Part shown: positions 9,057-18,406 of the stretch, piece after piece | Layout of the letters: the number at the start of each line of letters is the position of its first letter | Numbering within the stretch: the stretch's first letter is position 1 | Assembly (NCBI RefSeq): GCF_028285565.1 | Contig: NZ_JANQOY010000136.1 | Coordinates: forward strand, 1 to 45,942 | DNA: 45,942 nucleotides | Reading direction: 5' to 3' | Source of the DNA: Acaryochloris sp. IP29b_bin.148 | GTDB taxonomy: Bacteria > Cyanobacteriota > Cyanobacteriia > Thermosynechococcales > Thermosynechococcaceae | The notes under the pieces: model-generated | The model's database searches: none | The model's input: only the letters and a program-made list of their open reading frames with translations | Told to the model about the DNA's origin: nothing | Position numbers and translations under genes: made by a program

Positions 9057-9326
9057 TTTTGTCTAATCGTCCAGAACGACACGATGAATCAGTATGCTCA
9101 GTTGACGGTGATTATTCCCTTTCGACCAGGGTTCAAACAGGCTCCCTATGCCGTCAATGTAAAGGCATCTTCTGCAAATGGCTTGGACCAGGATCGGTTC
9201 CTAGATATAGGCCAAATTCGTGCATTAGATGGCCGCAGAATTCTGGAGTGCCAAGGAATGCTTGAGGACAAATATTGGCAACCCATCCACACCGCCCTCA
9301 ATATTGTGCTGGGATTTGATGTATAG
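9057..9326 (+). pseudogene. MazF/PemK-like toxin fragment lacking its N-terminus
   Basis: The frame reads LIVQND at 9063-9080, then TVIIPFRP, ASSANGLDQDRFLDIGQIRA and LDGRRI, and ends LNIVLGFDV. This follows the MazF/PemK family order (VxQND, hydrophobic strand, NGL..S/D...QIR..D..R). The usual first ~30 residues, with the RGDIW..dLdP..G.E motif, are missing because a stop lies in frame at 9033-9035, right after the RTX gene. An ATG at 9084 would give an 80-residue ORF, but it would lack the N-terminal strand and loop needed by the family. No antitoxin gene is adjacent. It is most likely a decayed toxin gene truncated at the RTX boundary. Confidence 0.65.
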
Positions 9327-9385
9327 CTCGACAGATTGCTCCTCGGTGCTTAACTCTCTTGATCATGAAGAGAACGCAAAGTCAG

Positions 9386-9404
9386 GTCTACCACAGCGGT
9401 AGAC
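9386..9404. other. perfect 7-bp hairpin upstream of recN
   Basis: GTCTACC (9386-9392), loop ACAGC, GGTAGAC (9398-9404). There is no T-run, so it is not a standard terminator. It lies about 125 bases before the recN start and could be a regulatory or repeat element; its function is unknown. Confidence 0.35.
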
Positions 9405-9530
9405 GGGGCAACGTCAATATTGCGGGTCGCCCTTCTGTGAGGTGGAGGGCTATATATTTATTCTTGACCTTATCTTCCAGAAACACTGCAGATCAGTAAG
9501 ATAGATAGGATCTGAGTTGGCTGTTCCGGT

Positions 9531-11282
9531 ATGTTGCTGTCCCTCCGCATCGAAAACTTCGCCCTAATCCACTCCTTAGAGCTGACGTTTATCGGCGGAT
9601 TGAACGTGCTGACCGGAGAAACTGGAGCCGGGAAATCTATCTTGCTAGATGCCATTGACCTGATCTTGGGTGGGAAAGCCCTCAGTTCCATGCTGCGCAC
9701 GGGCGAATCTCGCACTCTACTGGAAGCCAGCTTTAGCCTGACCCCCGCCCTCAATACCTGGCTAGTGGACACTGATATCGATCCTTTAGAGGACGATGTA
9801 TTGGTGTGCAGTCGCGAAATTTCGGTCCAAGGTACCTTACGCAGCCGCTTTCGGGTCAATGGCGTGGTCGTCAACAAACAGCAGATTGCCCAACTGCGAG
9901 AACAACTGATCGAAGTAACGGCCCAAGGACAAGCTGTCCAACTAGGTCGGGCTGATCGCCAACGACAGTGCTTAGACGGGTTTGGAGGAGAACCGCTCCT
10001 GAAGCAACGACAGAAGGTGGCCGCTGCCTTTGCTCGCTGGCAAAAAATCACCACCGAACTCCAAGCCTTTCGCCAAAATGAGCAACAGCGCCTCCAGAAT
10101 ATCGATTTGCTCCGCTATCAGTTGCAAGAGCTGGACGCTGCCCAGCTTTCCGATCCCAACGAGCAAACGGGCTTAGAACAAGAGCTACAGCGGCTCAGTC
10201 ATAGCGTTGAACTCCAACAGCAAAGTTATCAGGTCTATCAGCTGCTCTACGAGCAAGACCAAGGGGACGCCTGTGGTGATCTCTTGGGCCAAGCGGAATC
10301 GATTTTAACGGATATGAGTCAGTATGATTCACAGCTAGCGCCCATTCTAGAACTTGTCCAGCAGGCGCTTACCCAGGTGCAAGAAGCAGGTTCATTGATC
10401 AATGCCTATGGCAATACCGTTGAAACAGATCCTGAACAACTGCAGTCAGTGGAAACGCGACTGATGGAGCTGAAGCAAATTTGCCGCAAATATGGACCGA
10501 GTTTAGAAGATGCGATCGCACATCACCAAACCATCCAAACCCAATATGCTGACCTTACCGGAGAAGGCCAATCCTTGGACGAACTAGAGCAGGCCGCTGC
10601 TGAGTGTGAAGCGAAACTTCAGCAAGCCTGTGCCAAGCTGACGGCCCTGCGCCAAAAAGCAGCCCAACAGTTAGAAGCTCGCCTTTTAGAAGAACTGAAG
10701 CCCCTCGCCTTAGACAAGGTGCAATTTCAGGTGGGATTAGAGCCCATCGCTCCCACTCAGCACGGCGCCAACCAAATCCAATTTCTGTTTAGTGCTAATC
10801 CGGGTGAAGCCTTGCAACCGTTGTCCGAATCAGCTTCGGGGGGAGAAATGAGTCGGTTCTTGCTGGCCCTCAAAGCCTGTTTTTCCCAAGGAGAAGGCGT
10901 GGGCACATTGATCTTCGATGAAATTGACGCGGGGGTGTCGGGGCATGTGGCTCAGGCCATTGCTACGAAGCTGTATCGTCTCAGTCAGAACCATCAGGTC
11001 CTCTGCGTTACCCACCAACCGATGATTGCTGCCATGGCCGATGCTCATTTTCAAGTGCAAAAGCAGGTTGTTACTCAAGGCCCAAAATCCAAGTCTGGCA
11101 AAAAAGCAACCGAGCGAACCGTGGTGAATGTCGCCTCTTTGGATGACCAACAGCGACGACAGGAATTAGCAGAAATCGCGGGTGGACAAACCACTCAGCA
11201 AGCCCTTACCTTTGTGGACTCCCTCTTACAGCAGGCGGGAAAAGTTCGAAAAAGCTATGCCAGTTCCAACGGGAAGAAATAA
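9531..11282 (+). CDS. recN: DNA repair protein RecN
   Basis: 583 residues, a normal length for RecN, an SMC-like ATPase that acts at double-strand breaks. The N-terminal head begins LRIENFALI and has a Walker A GETGAGKS at residues 29-36. The middle (about 150-400) is Gln/Glu-rich coiled coil. The C-terminal head has the ABC signature SGGEMSRFLLALK and Walker B LIFDEIDAGVSG, followed by the H-loop LCVTHQP. All key motifs look intact. The ATG at 9531 places the first strand exactly as in the family. The J-domain gene follows after 129 bases on the same strand. I see no SOS-type box, but cyanobacterial LexA sites are poorly conserved. Confidence 0.96.
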   Translation: MLLSLRIENFALIHSLELTFIGGLNVLTGETGAGKSILLDAIDLILGGKALSSMLRTGESRTLLEASFSLTPALNTWLVDTDIDPLEDDVLVCSREISVQGTLRSRFRVNGVVVNKQQIAQLREQLIEVTAQGQAVQLGRADRQRQCLDGFGGEPLLKQRQKVAAAFARWQKITTELQAFRQNEQQRLQNIDLLRYQLQELDAAQLSDPNEQTGLEQELQRLSHSVELQQQSYQVYQLLYEQDQGDACGDLLGQAESILTDMSQYDSQLAPILELVQQALTQVQEAGSLINAYGNTVETDPEQLQSVETRLMELKQICRKYGPSLEDAIAHHQTIQTQYADLTGEGQSLDELEQAAAECEAKLQQACAKLTALRQKAAQQLEARLLEELKPLALDKVQFQVGLEPIAPTQHGANQIQFLFSANPGEALQPLSESASGGEMSRFLLALKACFSQGEGVGTLIFDEIDAGVSGHVAQAIATKLYRLSQNHQVLCVTHQPMIAAMADAHFQVQKQVVTQGPKSKSGKKATERTVVNVASLDDQQRRQELAEIAGGQTTQQALTFVDSLLQQAGKVRKSYASSNGKK

Positions 11283-11411
11283 CCTGAGGTTGGGATGCAC
11301 TCAACCCCGAATTCTTGTATGGGCTGACTAAAATAAGGTGCTGGATCGTCCCAGACCCATTAGACTAGCACTAGGGGATTATTTACATAGACTCATTTCG
11401 GAACCACACAC

Positions 11412-12362
11412 ATGTCACTTGAGATGAAGCAGGGTATTGCTATTTTTGATTGCCCAGACCACTACGCCTGTCTGGGGCTAGCGATTGGGGCTTCCAAAGG
11501 TGAGATTCGCAAACGATACTTCAAAATAGCGCGTGGCTTGCACCCAGATAGTTGTCCAGCCGGTATGGATAAGGAGCAAGCCAGCCGGATGCTCTCCAAA
11601 GTGGTCAATCCAGCTTACGAGGCTCTATCTCAAGACAAAGAGCTAGAAGAATACAAGGTGTTATTACGTCTGGTGGGGCAACGCGCGACCCGAGAGATTG
11701 ATCCGAGTACGCTCCAAGTCGCCAATGCCCAAACCCTATTAACCACCAATGACTTTGAAGCGTTATACAAAGAGCAAGTCAATCAATTGGCTCAAAACCA
11801 GTTTGATCAGTTAGAGGCGGTGCTAGGGATTGTTGCTCAGCTCAGCGAGCTAAACTTAGCGTATTTAATCCGGTGTGAGGGGACCCCAAAAGCTAGCCCT
11901 TCTAGACCTGCTCCTGTCCAAGCAGCCCAGACCCCCCCTGCAACATCTCCATCATCATCAGACGCAGCTGTCTCTCCTGCTGCACAAAAAACACCGCCGC
12001 CTCAAGAAGCACCCACATCACAATTTGTGAATGATTACTGTCGACGGGCTCAAGAACTCATTAATAAAAATCGTTTAAATGAAGCCATTGTAGAGCTCCG
12101 GGATGCGCTGAAGCTGGAGCCCAAAAGTAGTCGATGCCATAGCTTAATGGGTTCCATTTATCTGCAAAAAAAATCGCTCAAGATGGCAAAAGTCCATTTT
12201 ACACAAGCTTTAAAGAGTAATCCCAAAGACTCTGAAGCCATCAAAGGGATGGCAAAAGTGGACAAATTAGAAAAGCGGTCCAATCCTTCTGCTACCAAGC
12301 AAACCACTGCTCAACGCTCCGAACGCAAGGGGTTATTCGGATTGTTTGGTGGTAAGAAGTAA
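11412..12362 (+). CDS. J-domain protein with C-terminal TPR repeats
   Basis: 316 residues. A J-domain occupies about residues 15-90 (HYACLGLAIGASKGEIRKRY) with the essential HPD motif in GLHPDS, so it should be able to stimulate a DnaK ATPase. A Pro/Ala/Ser-rich linker covers about 155-200, and two to three TPR-like helical hairpins follow (about 205-275: CRRAQELINKNRLNEAIVEL, SSRCHSLMGSIYLQKKSLKM). The tail is basic and ends GLFGLFGGKK. It has no Gly/Phe region or zinc domain, so it is a specialised co-chaperone and not DnaJ itself. It ends only 8 bases before the hisZ ATG, implying a shared transcript. Client and exact role are unknown. Confidence 0.88.
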   Translation: MSLEMKQGIAIFDCPDHYACLGLAIGASKGEIRKRYFKIARGLHPDSCPAGMDKEQASRMLSKVVNPAYEALSQDKELEEYKVLLRLVGQRATREIDPSTLQVANAQTLLTTNDFEALYKEQVNQLAQNQFDQLEAVLGIVAQLSELNLAYLIRCEGTPKASPSRPAPVQAAQTPPATSPSSSDAAVSPAAQKTPPPQEAPTSQFVNDYCRRAQELINKNRLNEAIVELRDALKLEPKSSRCHSLMGSIYLQKKSLKMAKVHFTQALKSNPKDSEAIKGMAKVDKLEKRSNPSATKQTTAQRSERKGLFGLFGGKK

Positions 12363-12370
12363 TTGTGACG

Positions 12371-13579
12371 ATGTATCAACCTCCTGCTGGTGCCCGAGAC
12401 TTACTCCCCTTAGATGTTGCTCAAAAGTCCTGGATTGAGCAGCGCTTGCAACAGGTCTTTCAGGGCTGGGGCTATCACCGTATCATTACCCCCACCCTAG
12501 AACGATTAGACACATTAATTGCGGGAGGAGCCGTTGAACCCCAAACCGTCATTCAGGTTTGGGATCCGGAAGAGGGTGTACTGGGCCTGAGACCCGAATT
12601 GACGGCCTCCATTGCGCGAGCCGCTGTCACTCGTATGGAGGGCGCCGCTCATCCCCAGCGACTCTATTACAATGCCAATATTTTCCGACAGCAACCGGGA
12701 CATGCCAGCGGTCAGCATGAGTTTTATCAAGCAGGAGTCGAGCTACTGGGTAGTAGTGGGTTATTGGCCGATGCCGAAATCCTGTTACTGCTAGCGGATT
12801 GTCTGAGGGTGCTAGGCGTACAGCACTGGCATGTCATTTTAGGGGAAGCAGATTTAACGCGATCGCTGTTACAGCCTTTCCCTGACTCAATCCGAAATGC
12901 GGTTCGTCGTGCCATTGCTCAACTAGATCGGGTGGGGTTAGCTAACTTGCCCTTAAGCTCAGAGCTGAGAGACCATGCCCTGTTTTTATTGGATTTGCGA
13001 GGTGAACCCGCTCAAGTCTTGCAAAAAGTAGGCCAACTCCCGCTTGAGCCACCCCAACAGGAGGCAGTCAATAACCTCAAATCCTTGGTCGAGGTCTTAT
13101 CCGCACTGCCGTCTTTGACCTTAGATCTAAGCCTGATTCAAACCTTTGACTACTATACAGGGATTGTCTTTGAGATTATTAGTGATGCCGAATCGGGGCA
13201 GCGAGTCCTCGGGCAGGGGGGACGCTACGATAAGCTCTTGGGCCTTTATCATCCTCAGGGCAAGCTGATTCCTGGGATTGGATTCTCCTTCAATGTTGAA
13301 CCGGTCCATCAAGTGCTGCTTACTCTGGGGAAACTGCCTCAACAAACCCCCGCTTCCCATTGGTTAGTCGTGGCTGAAACCGAAGCTGCGATCGCAGCTA
13401 CCTTCGCCCATGCTCAGCATCTCCGCCAGCAAAATGCTCAGCTCCCCCTGACCCGAGTGGAAGTTGAACTGTCGCAAAAATCCCCCGATGATATTCGGGC
13501 CACTGCGCGCCAACAACGAATTTCCCAAATTGCTTGGGTCAACGCTCAAGGGTCTGTCACAATTGAGTCGCTAGCGTAA
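12371..13579 (+). CDS. hisZ: ATP phosphoribosyltransferase regulatory subunit HisZ
   Basis: About 402 residues, a histidyl-tRNA synthetase paralogue that lacks aminoacylation activity and serves as the regulatory subunit of short-form HisG in the first step of histidine synthesis. The class II synthetase-like core is visible: [12 protein letters not shown] at the N-terminus, motif 2-like [14 protein letters not shown], then [11 protein letters not shown] and [10 protein letters not shown]. It lacks the full C-terminal anticodon-binding domain of a true HisRS. The ATG at 12371 gives the family's usual start; a GTG at 12365 is an alternative. It follows the J-domain gene closely and is 49 bases upstream of hisG, its partner. 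Confidence 0.93.
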   Translation: MYQPPAGARDLLPLDVAQKSWIEQRLQQVFQGWGYHRIITPTLERLDTLIAGGAVEPQTVIQVWDPEEGVLGLRPELTASIARAAVTRMEGAAHPQRLYYNANIFRQQPGHASGQHEFYQAGVELLGSSGLLADAEILLLLADCLRVLGVQHWHVILGEADLTRSLLQPFPDSIRNAVRRAIAQLDRVGLANLPLSSELRDHALFLLDLRGEPAQVLQKVGQLPLEPPQQEAVNNLKSLVEVLSALPSLTLDLSLIQTFDYYTGIVFEIISDAESGQRVLGQGGRYDKLLGLYHPQGKLIPGIGFSFNVEPVHQVLLTLGKLPQQTPASHWLVVAETEAAIAATFAHAQHLRQQNAQLPLTRVEVELSQKSPDDIRATARQQRISQIAWVNAQGSVTIESLA

Positions 13580-13628
13580 TCCACTCAGCTGTCTTGACTA
13601 CAGCATTGATGTCATTGGGATAATATCC

Positions 13629-14285
13629 ATGCTCACCGTTGCCTTACCCAAAGGGGCACTCCTCAAAGAGAGTATCCGTCGCCTGCAAACTGTTGGCTTA
13701 GATTTCAGTGCATTTCTAGACGCAGCCAATCGCCAACTGCAAATCCAGGATCCATCGGGAACGGCACAAGGGCTATTGGTGCGTGCCCAAGATGTCCCGG
13801 TTTATGTGGAATATGGCCAAGCCCAAATCGGCATTGTCGGGTTTGATGTCTTGCAGGAAAAGAAGCCACAGGTTGCCCAGATTGCGGATTTAGGCTTTGG
13901 TCATTGTCGAATGTCTGTAGCCGTGCCCAGTCAAAGCCCCTATCGTTCAGCGATGGAGCTGCCACCCAACTGCCGGGTGGCCTCCAAATTTGTTCACTGC
14001 GCCCATGACTTTTTCTGTCAAATCGATTTACCTGTGGAAATTATTCCGCTCTACGGCTCGGTCGAGTTAGGACCGATTACTGGCATGTCCGAAGCCATTG
14101 TTGATTTAGTCTCCACTGGCCGAACCCTTAAAGAGAATGGCTTAATCGAACTGGATTGCCTCTATGACAGCACCGCTCGTTTGATTGCCCATCCCCTCAG
14201 CTATCGGCTCAACCAATACAACCTTCAGCACTGGCTTGACGAAATTAGCAAAACCAGCCAGCCCTTAACCTCTAGCACTCCATAA
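13629..14285 (+). CDS. hisG: ATP phosphoribosyltransferase catalytic subunit, short form
   Basis: 218 residues. It catalyses ATP plus PRPP to phosphoribosyl-ATP, the first committed step of histidine synthesis. Typical motifs are visible: [14 protein letters not shown] at the N-terminus, [14 protein letters not shown], and the PRPP loop region [18 protein letters not shown]. It lacks the C-terminal ACT-like regulatory domain of long HisG, so it is the short form that needs HisZ, which is encoded directly upstream. The start is the ATG at 13629. It ends 37 bases before the convergent FHA gene, with no strong terminator between. Confidence 0.96.
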   Translation: MLTVALPKGALLKESIRRLQTVGLDFSAFLDAANRQLQIQDPSGTAQGLLVRAQDVPVYVEYGQAQIGIVGFDVLQEKKPQVAQIADLGFGHCRMSVAVPSQSPYRSAMELPPNCRVASKFVHCAHDFFCQIDLPVEIIPLYGSVELGPITGMSEAIVDLVSTGRTLKENGLIELDCLYDSTARLIAHPLSYRLNQYNLQHWLDEISKTSQPLTSSTP

Positions 14286-14321
14286 GTCCGTGTGGGTTGA
14301 TGTTTCACTCAGGATTCCGCT

Positions 14322-15443
14322 CTATGGGATATCGACAGCGGGATCAAATTGGTAGCTGCTTAAAATCTCTTGAAAAGTAGATTCCACTTGCTTGAAATCC
14401 GACTGCAACACATAGATACTGACCACGGAAACCGTGTTGCGCCGTTGTTGGGTAAACGTTGCCCCTAATACTTGATCATTGCCGGTAGAAAAGGTCCAAC
14501 TGAGTTCCACCACACCGTTATTGCGACGTCTGGGGGCATCGGTTCGAAAATTAGGTCGGTCTTCAAAGGCGTTCGTAATCAGTTGCCGTGCTAAGTTGCC
14601 CAGTTCTCTCTGGCTAAATCTTTGGCGGGATTGAAAGAGATCCACTACCACACCACTACCGGTATCCCGATCGGTCCATCGTAGAATGACTTCTCCTGCT
14701 TTACTGGTATCCGTACGTTCCCAAGTCCGAGGGACATCGATTCGGAACAACCCTGAGGGATGCGTATAGGTGGCGAGGTCCGCCATCTTGTTGCCAAAGG
14801 AATCTTCGCTTGAATTGGCATCGGCATTATCTCTACTCTCTGTCTGAGACACACTGGGGTCTTGATTCAGCCCTAGGAACGTGCTGATAAAGGGCCATGC
14901 TAAGGCCCCGCCTCCTAACACTAAAACCCCTGCAATAATCCACACCCAAATCTGTGGACCGGAGTCTGCAGTGGGCTGTGATTGATGATACGGTGCAGGA
15001 CTGGCAGCCGGATAAGGCGGCGGGTTCCCAGGTGGGGGAGCCGTCACTTGGGTAGGGGGAGTAGGGGGAGCGCCACGTTGTGGGCTGACCTCTGTGGGGG
15101 GCAGTCCCCCTGAAACGGTGCTGGCTCTGACATTGAAGACCACACGTCCTAGGGTGAGGGTGCTGGCATTGCCTAAGGGAACTTCCCCTTTAGGAATGGG
15201 TTGGCCATTGACAATGGGAGGATTGGATTCACGTAGCGATCGCAGGAAAAATACTTGACTCCCCGCATGATAATAAACTTCGGCCTGTAAACCCGAGACA
15301 CTACTATCCGACAGGACAATATCGCAGCGTTGCGGATCCCGGCCAATCCTGACCGTCCCCGGATGTTTGCTGGGTTGATTGGGTTGAATCTGCTCAGAGC
15401 GAGAGACGCCCCCCTCTATCCACTCCAACGTTAGCTCAGTCAC
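14322..15443 (-). CDS. FHA-domain single-pass membrane protein
   Basis: 373 residues. The N-terminal FHA domain (about 28-108) has the GR pair at 34-35 (VRIGRDPQRCDIVLSD) and the closing strand-turn VNGQPIPKG. The usual SxxH is degenerate (SVSGLQAE, no His), so phosphothreonine binding may be altered. A Pro-rich linker (about 115-160) leads to one membrane helix at 164-186 (IWVWIIAGVLVLGGGALAW). An extracytoplasmic domain (about 210-370) follows, starting YTHPSGLFRIDVPRTW, a pattern like PsbP/DUF1795-type lipid-side domains; that likeness is inference. The start is GTG at 15443, with AAGGA 6-7 bases upstream; the neighbouring out-of-frame ATG is not usable. It may read kinase signals across the membrane. 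Confidence 0.85.
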   Translation of the reverse strand: MTELTLEWIEGGVSRSEQIQPNQPSKHPGTVRIGRDPQRCDIVLSDSSVSGLQAEVYYHAGSQVFFLRSLRESNPPIVNGQPIPKGEVPLGNASTLTLGRVVFNVRASTVSGGLPPTEVSPQRGAPPTPPTQVTAPPPGNPPPYPAASPAPYHQSQPTADSGPQIWVWIIAGVLVLGGGALAWPFISTFLGLNQDPSVSQTESRDNADANSSEDSFGNKMADLATYTHPSGLFRIDVPRTWERTDTSKAGEVILRWTDRDTGSGVVVDLFQSRQRFSQRELGNLARQLITNAFEDRPNFRTDAPRRRNNGVVELSWTFSTGNDQVLGATFTQQRRNTVSVVSIYVLQSDFKQVESTFQEILSSYQFDPAVDIP

Positions 15444-15679
15444 ATTAAGTCCTTTTCCATATCACTGAACTTCATCGGTCCATTATCGCCATGCCAGATC
15501 TACCTCTGGGGCAGATCCATATCTAGTCGTGCATCCAGCATACCTAAGCCGGGTGAACTGTGAAAGAACAGTCTGTTTGCACTCTGCTTTAATGAATCCA
15601 GATATTTTCCATTTTTAAGAGTAAAACGGTTAGAGTTGATATAGCAAACCTTCAAAAATCATCTTTTCAACTCACTGCA

Positions 15680-16567
15680 ATGAAAACTGGCAACATCACC
15701 AACCATAAACGGCTAGGTACCCCACATGTGTTCGCTGTCGTTTGTTTAGTGGGACTCGTCTCAGCCTGTACCCCCACACTGAATACGGATAAGCTGGAAG
15801 ACGAGATTCGCCAATGGTTAGAGCGAGAAGAGAATATAGATGTGAAATCTGTCTCTTGCCCTAATCGAATTAAAGTGGAAGCGGGCAATACCGTCGACTG
15901 TGAAGCAGAAACTGAAGATGGCACCCAATCGACTATTTTAGTAAAGCTGAATGATGATGAGGGCGATGTTTCATTACAGCTGGATAACGATAATGATTTG
16001 AGTTCTTCTGACTCCCTCACCATCTTGAAGGATGAACCCAGCTCAGAACCAGAGCTGACGGATGAAAATGCAACTGAGCCAGAACCCACTGAGCCAGAAC
16101 CAGCTGATATCGATCCTAATACGCCTGTGATAGAGGCTGACTTTGTCGAAACCACGCTCAAAAAACAGTTTAGGGAGCAGTCTGGTATTCGAGTCCGATC
16201 CGTTGCCTGCCCTGGAAATATTCCGGTCAAAGTGAATGATAAATTTAACTGCACAATCACGGCAATCAACGGGAAAACCATTGAAGCGATTGTGACTCAA
16301 ACGAATACCCAAGGGGGGTTCTCTTGGAACGCCACTAAGGGGCTAATTTCCTACAATAAAGTGGAAGATTTAATCCGGTCCGGTATCAAAGACCAAGAGA
16401 ACTTGGCTGTTACGCCCAAGTGTGGGACCAGCCAGACACGTTACATCATTGCTTATACGGGCGATACTTTTCGCTGCACTGCTAAAGACTCGCGGGGCCG
16501 TAACATTCCCGTTCAGGTCTCCGTTCGAAGTGATGAGGGGCAAGTGCAGGTGAAATGGGAACTGTAA
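15680..16567 (+). CDS. DUF4333-type lipoprotein with three repeats
   Basis: 295 residues with a lipoprotein signal: basic N-terminus, hydrophobic core and lipobox VSAC with Cys30. Three copies of a DUF4333-like module follow: about 35-95 (VKSVSCPNRIKVEAGNTVDC), 150-215 (VRSVACPGNIPVKVNDKFNC) and 225-290 (VTPKCGTSQT then GDTFRC). Each holds a Cys pair probably forming a disulfide outside the cytoplasm. Between modules 1 and 2 lies an acidic Glu/Pro/Thr spacer with a short tandem EPEPTEPEP repeat. DUF4333 has no assigned function. The gene is transcribed divergently from the FHA gene, 236 bases apart. The ATG at 15680 is the only start giving the lipobox. Confidence 0.82.
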   Translation: MKTGNITNHKRLGTPHVFAVVCLVGLVSACTPTLNTDKLEDEIRQWLEREENIDVKSVSCPNRIKVEAGNTVDCEAETEDGTQSTILVKLNDDEGDVSLQLDNDNDLSSSDSLTILKDEPSSEPELTDENATEPEPTEPEPADIDPNTPVIEADFVETTLKKQFREQSGIRVRSVACPGNIPVKVNDKFNCTITAINGKTIEAIVTQTNTQGGFSWNATKGLISYNKVEDLIRSGIKDQENLAVTPKCGTSQTRYIIAYTGDTFRCTAKDSRGRNIPVQVSVRSDEGQVQVKWEL

Positions 16568-16633
16568 TAGACGGTAATAACGGTTACTTTACGAATAGTA
16601 CTAGCCATTCATCCGAGCCTATACCCCAGTGGT

Positions 16634-17578
16634 TCACTCCATTGATTGGGGTGTAGCGTGGCATTGTCCTGCTAGCGCTGAACCGAATTTCTCGTCATCA
16701 GAGGCCCAGACGATACCACCATTTTGACCGGGGATTAAGGCTAACGCTTCAACCTTATTAAAACCGAATCGATATAGGGGAACTAGGGTTGAAGGGTCAG
16801 GCCCTTCAGATGGGGCTGCACGGCGAGACAGGGATGGCAGGAAAGGAAAGCGGCCCAAAACATACATGGCTGACTGGAATGGCCCTTGATCACCCGGGTC
16901 ACTGGCAGCGGTGATGTAAAGCGTTCCATCGGGAGCAATCTGTAAATCGGATACATGCCGGACCTGATTGAGCGGCCAGGGAACCCGCCAAGATCTGGAC
17001 CCCTGAACTGCTATTTTGTCGGTTGTTAGATCAACGCTTCCCCAGAAGAGCATTGCCGGATCCTCCTCTTCACCCCGATGAGCCCAAACTGCCATCAGTT
17101 GATCCTCCATCTGCTGAAGTGCAAACCCTTCAATATTGATCAGTTTGGAGTGGGGGGGGATTTGCAACGAACGCAAAACCGTTAGGGTGTGAGTGGGGCT
17201 ATCCAGCCGTACATGATAAATCTGCCCCAAGCTGGTCACCGCCATATATTCGGTGTGTTGGGTACGGGGAACGACTGTCAAGGCTTCCAAATCCACAGGG
17301 AGGGGCTGATCCGCAGGCCATGTAAGGGGCTGATACTGGATGGTGCCGTGAGGAGGGACGGTTAATAACGCCAACCGAGGTTGGTCCAGATCACCTTTGT
17401 TGTCGTGGACGGCCAGAAACTGGCATGTTCCCCCCTGCTGGTTGACAAAGGCAAGCCCACTCACACCTTTGCGCTTACCGGGTTGTACAGGCCGCCATCT
17501 GGGATTAGCCGTAGCGAATCCCCAGGAACTGCTGAGCCAGACTCCGAGTAGCGTTGCGAGTAACCGATGGATTTTCAT
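16634..17578 (-). CDS. predicted secreted beta-propeller-like protein
   Basis: 314 residues with an N-terminal signal peptide (MKIHRLLATLLGVWLSSSW, cleavage probably near AxA at about 23-25). The mature part has strand-rich blocks such as GVSGLAFVNQQGGTCQFLAV, LEALTVVPRTQHTEYMAVTS, INIEGFALQQMEDQLMAVWA and VSDLQIAPDGTLYITAASDP. These resemble the esterase-like/SdiA-regulated propeller proteins found in periplasms. That family resemblance is inference; I cannot name a substrate. It lies 47 bases downstream of the DUF1400 gene on the same strand and may be cotranscribed with it. Confidence 0.7.
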   Translation of the reverse strand: MKIHRLLATLLGVWLSSSWGFATANPRWRPVQPGKRKGVSGLAFVNQQGGTCQFLAVHDNKGDLDQPRLALLTVPPHGTIQYQPLTWPADQPLPVDLEALTVVPRTQHTEYMAVTSLGQIYHVRLDSPTHTLTVLRSLQIPPHSKLINIEGFALQQMEDQLMAVWAHRGEEEDPAMLFWGSVDLTTDKIAVQGSRSWRVPWPLNQVRHVSDLQIAPDGTLYITAASDPGDQGPFQSAMYVLGRFPFLPSLSRRAAPSEGPDPSTLVPLYRFGFNKVEALALIPGQNGGIVWASDDEKFGSALAGQCHATPQSME

Positions 17579-17625
17579 ATTGATGTCCGATGTGCGGTTC
17601 TCTTAGGACCGTATGGGAGGGAGGG

Positions 17626-18327
17626 TTAGGGCATTGCGTCAGGCGTTTTCTCTGGGGTCGTCTCTTGCGGCGTATCCTCAGCTGCAGGCGTATCTGGAGT
17701 TGTGGGGGCTTCAGGTGCCTCCTCCTGGGACGGTTGTGCAGGAGCGGTGGGCACCTCTTCTGAGGCATCGGGTGACTGAGCAGGCGTCTCTCCCCCTGGG
17801 AACTGTCCGTCCATAAAACCACCGAGCATGGAGCTAGATTTCAAGAGTTTTTGGACGGCAGCTAAATCAATTTTCAACGTCTTAGTGGGATAGGCTTCTA
17901 AAAAACTGAGCGCCCCCACCCCTTCCTTAGAGGCAGCCGCACCAATCAATGCACTTCTAAGGGCCAGCTTTTCGGCACCACCGGGGAGAGAGGTGGCTCC
18001 TGCAATCTGAGTCAGCAACTGATCCCCTTGGGGTGATCGCAGGAGCTGATCCATCACCACAACATTCAGAGGAACTTTAAATTTCAGCCCCCCTAGCAAA
18101 GACTCTCTTTCTTTTTGCCCGACCACACTCAGGGCAGACGCTAAATCTGGTGGCGCACTACCCGTTTCCAAGTACTGTCGTAAATCAGAGACAGAAATGG
18201 AACGGCCAAAGGGACCATAGGTGACTGTGATTTTCTCGGCGGCATAACTGGGTAAAGCCTTGCTACTCAGCCCCATTAACATCAAGGTACTGGAGAGCAA
18301 AAAGAGTAAACGGCGAGGGTAACTCAT
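17626..18327 (-). CDS. stand-alone DUF1400 secreted protein
   Basis: 233 residues. A signal peptide (residues 1-29, ending SYAA) is followed by the DUF1400 pattern (AEKITVTYGPFGRSISVSDL, SPQGDQLLTQIAG, ALRSALIGAAASKEGVGALS, FLEAYPTKTLKIDLAAVQKL). In many cyanobacterial proteins this region precedes an alpha/beta hydrolase domain. Here the hydrolase is absent and the protein ends in a low-complexity Pro/Thr/Glu tail (about 175-233). The truncation is clean, without a frameshift, so this is probably a genuine short architecture. It lies between the aminotransferase and the propeller-like gene, all on minus with gaps of 79 and 47 bases. Confidence 0.82.
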   Translation of the reverse strand: MSYPRRLLFLLSSTLMLMGLSSKALPSYAAEKITVTYGPFGRSISVSDLRQYLETGSAPPDLASALSVVGQKERESLLGGLKFKVPLNVVVMDQLLRSPQGDQLLTQIAGATSLPGGAEKLALRSALIGAAASKEGVGALSFLEAYPTKTLKIDLAAVQKLLKSSSMLGGFMDGQFPGGETPAQSPDASEEVPTAPAQPSQEEAPEAPTTPDTPAAEDTPQETTPEKTPDAMP

Positions 18328-18406
18328 AAGACGGCTTCCTTTGAGGTGGGGTGGAATTTATAGGTTAGAACGGGTTAAAAATTGAGGCTCAGGAAATGAC
18401 GCACGG

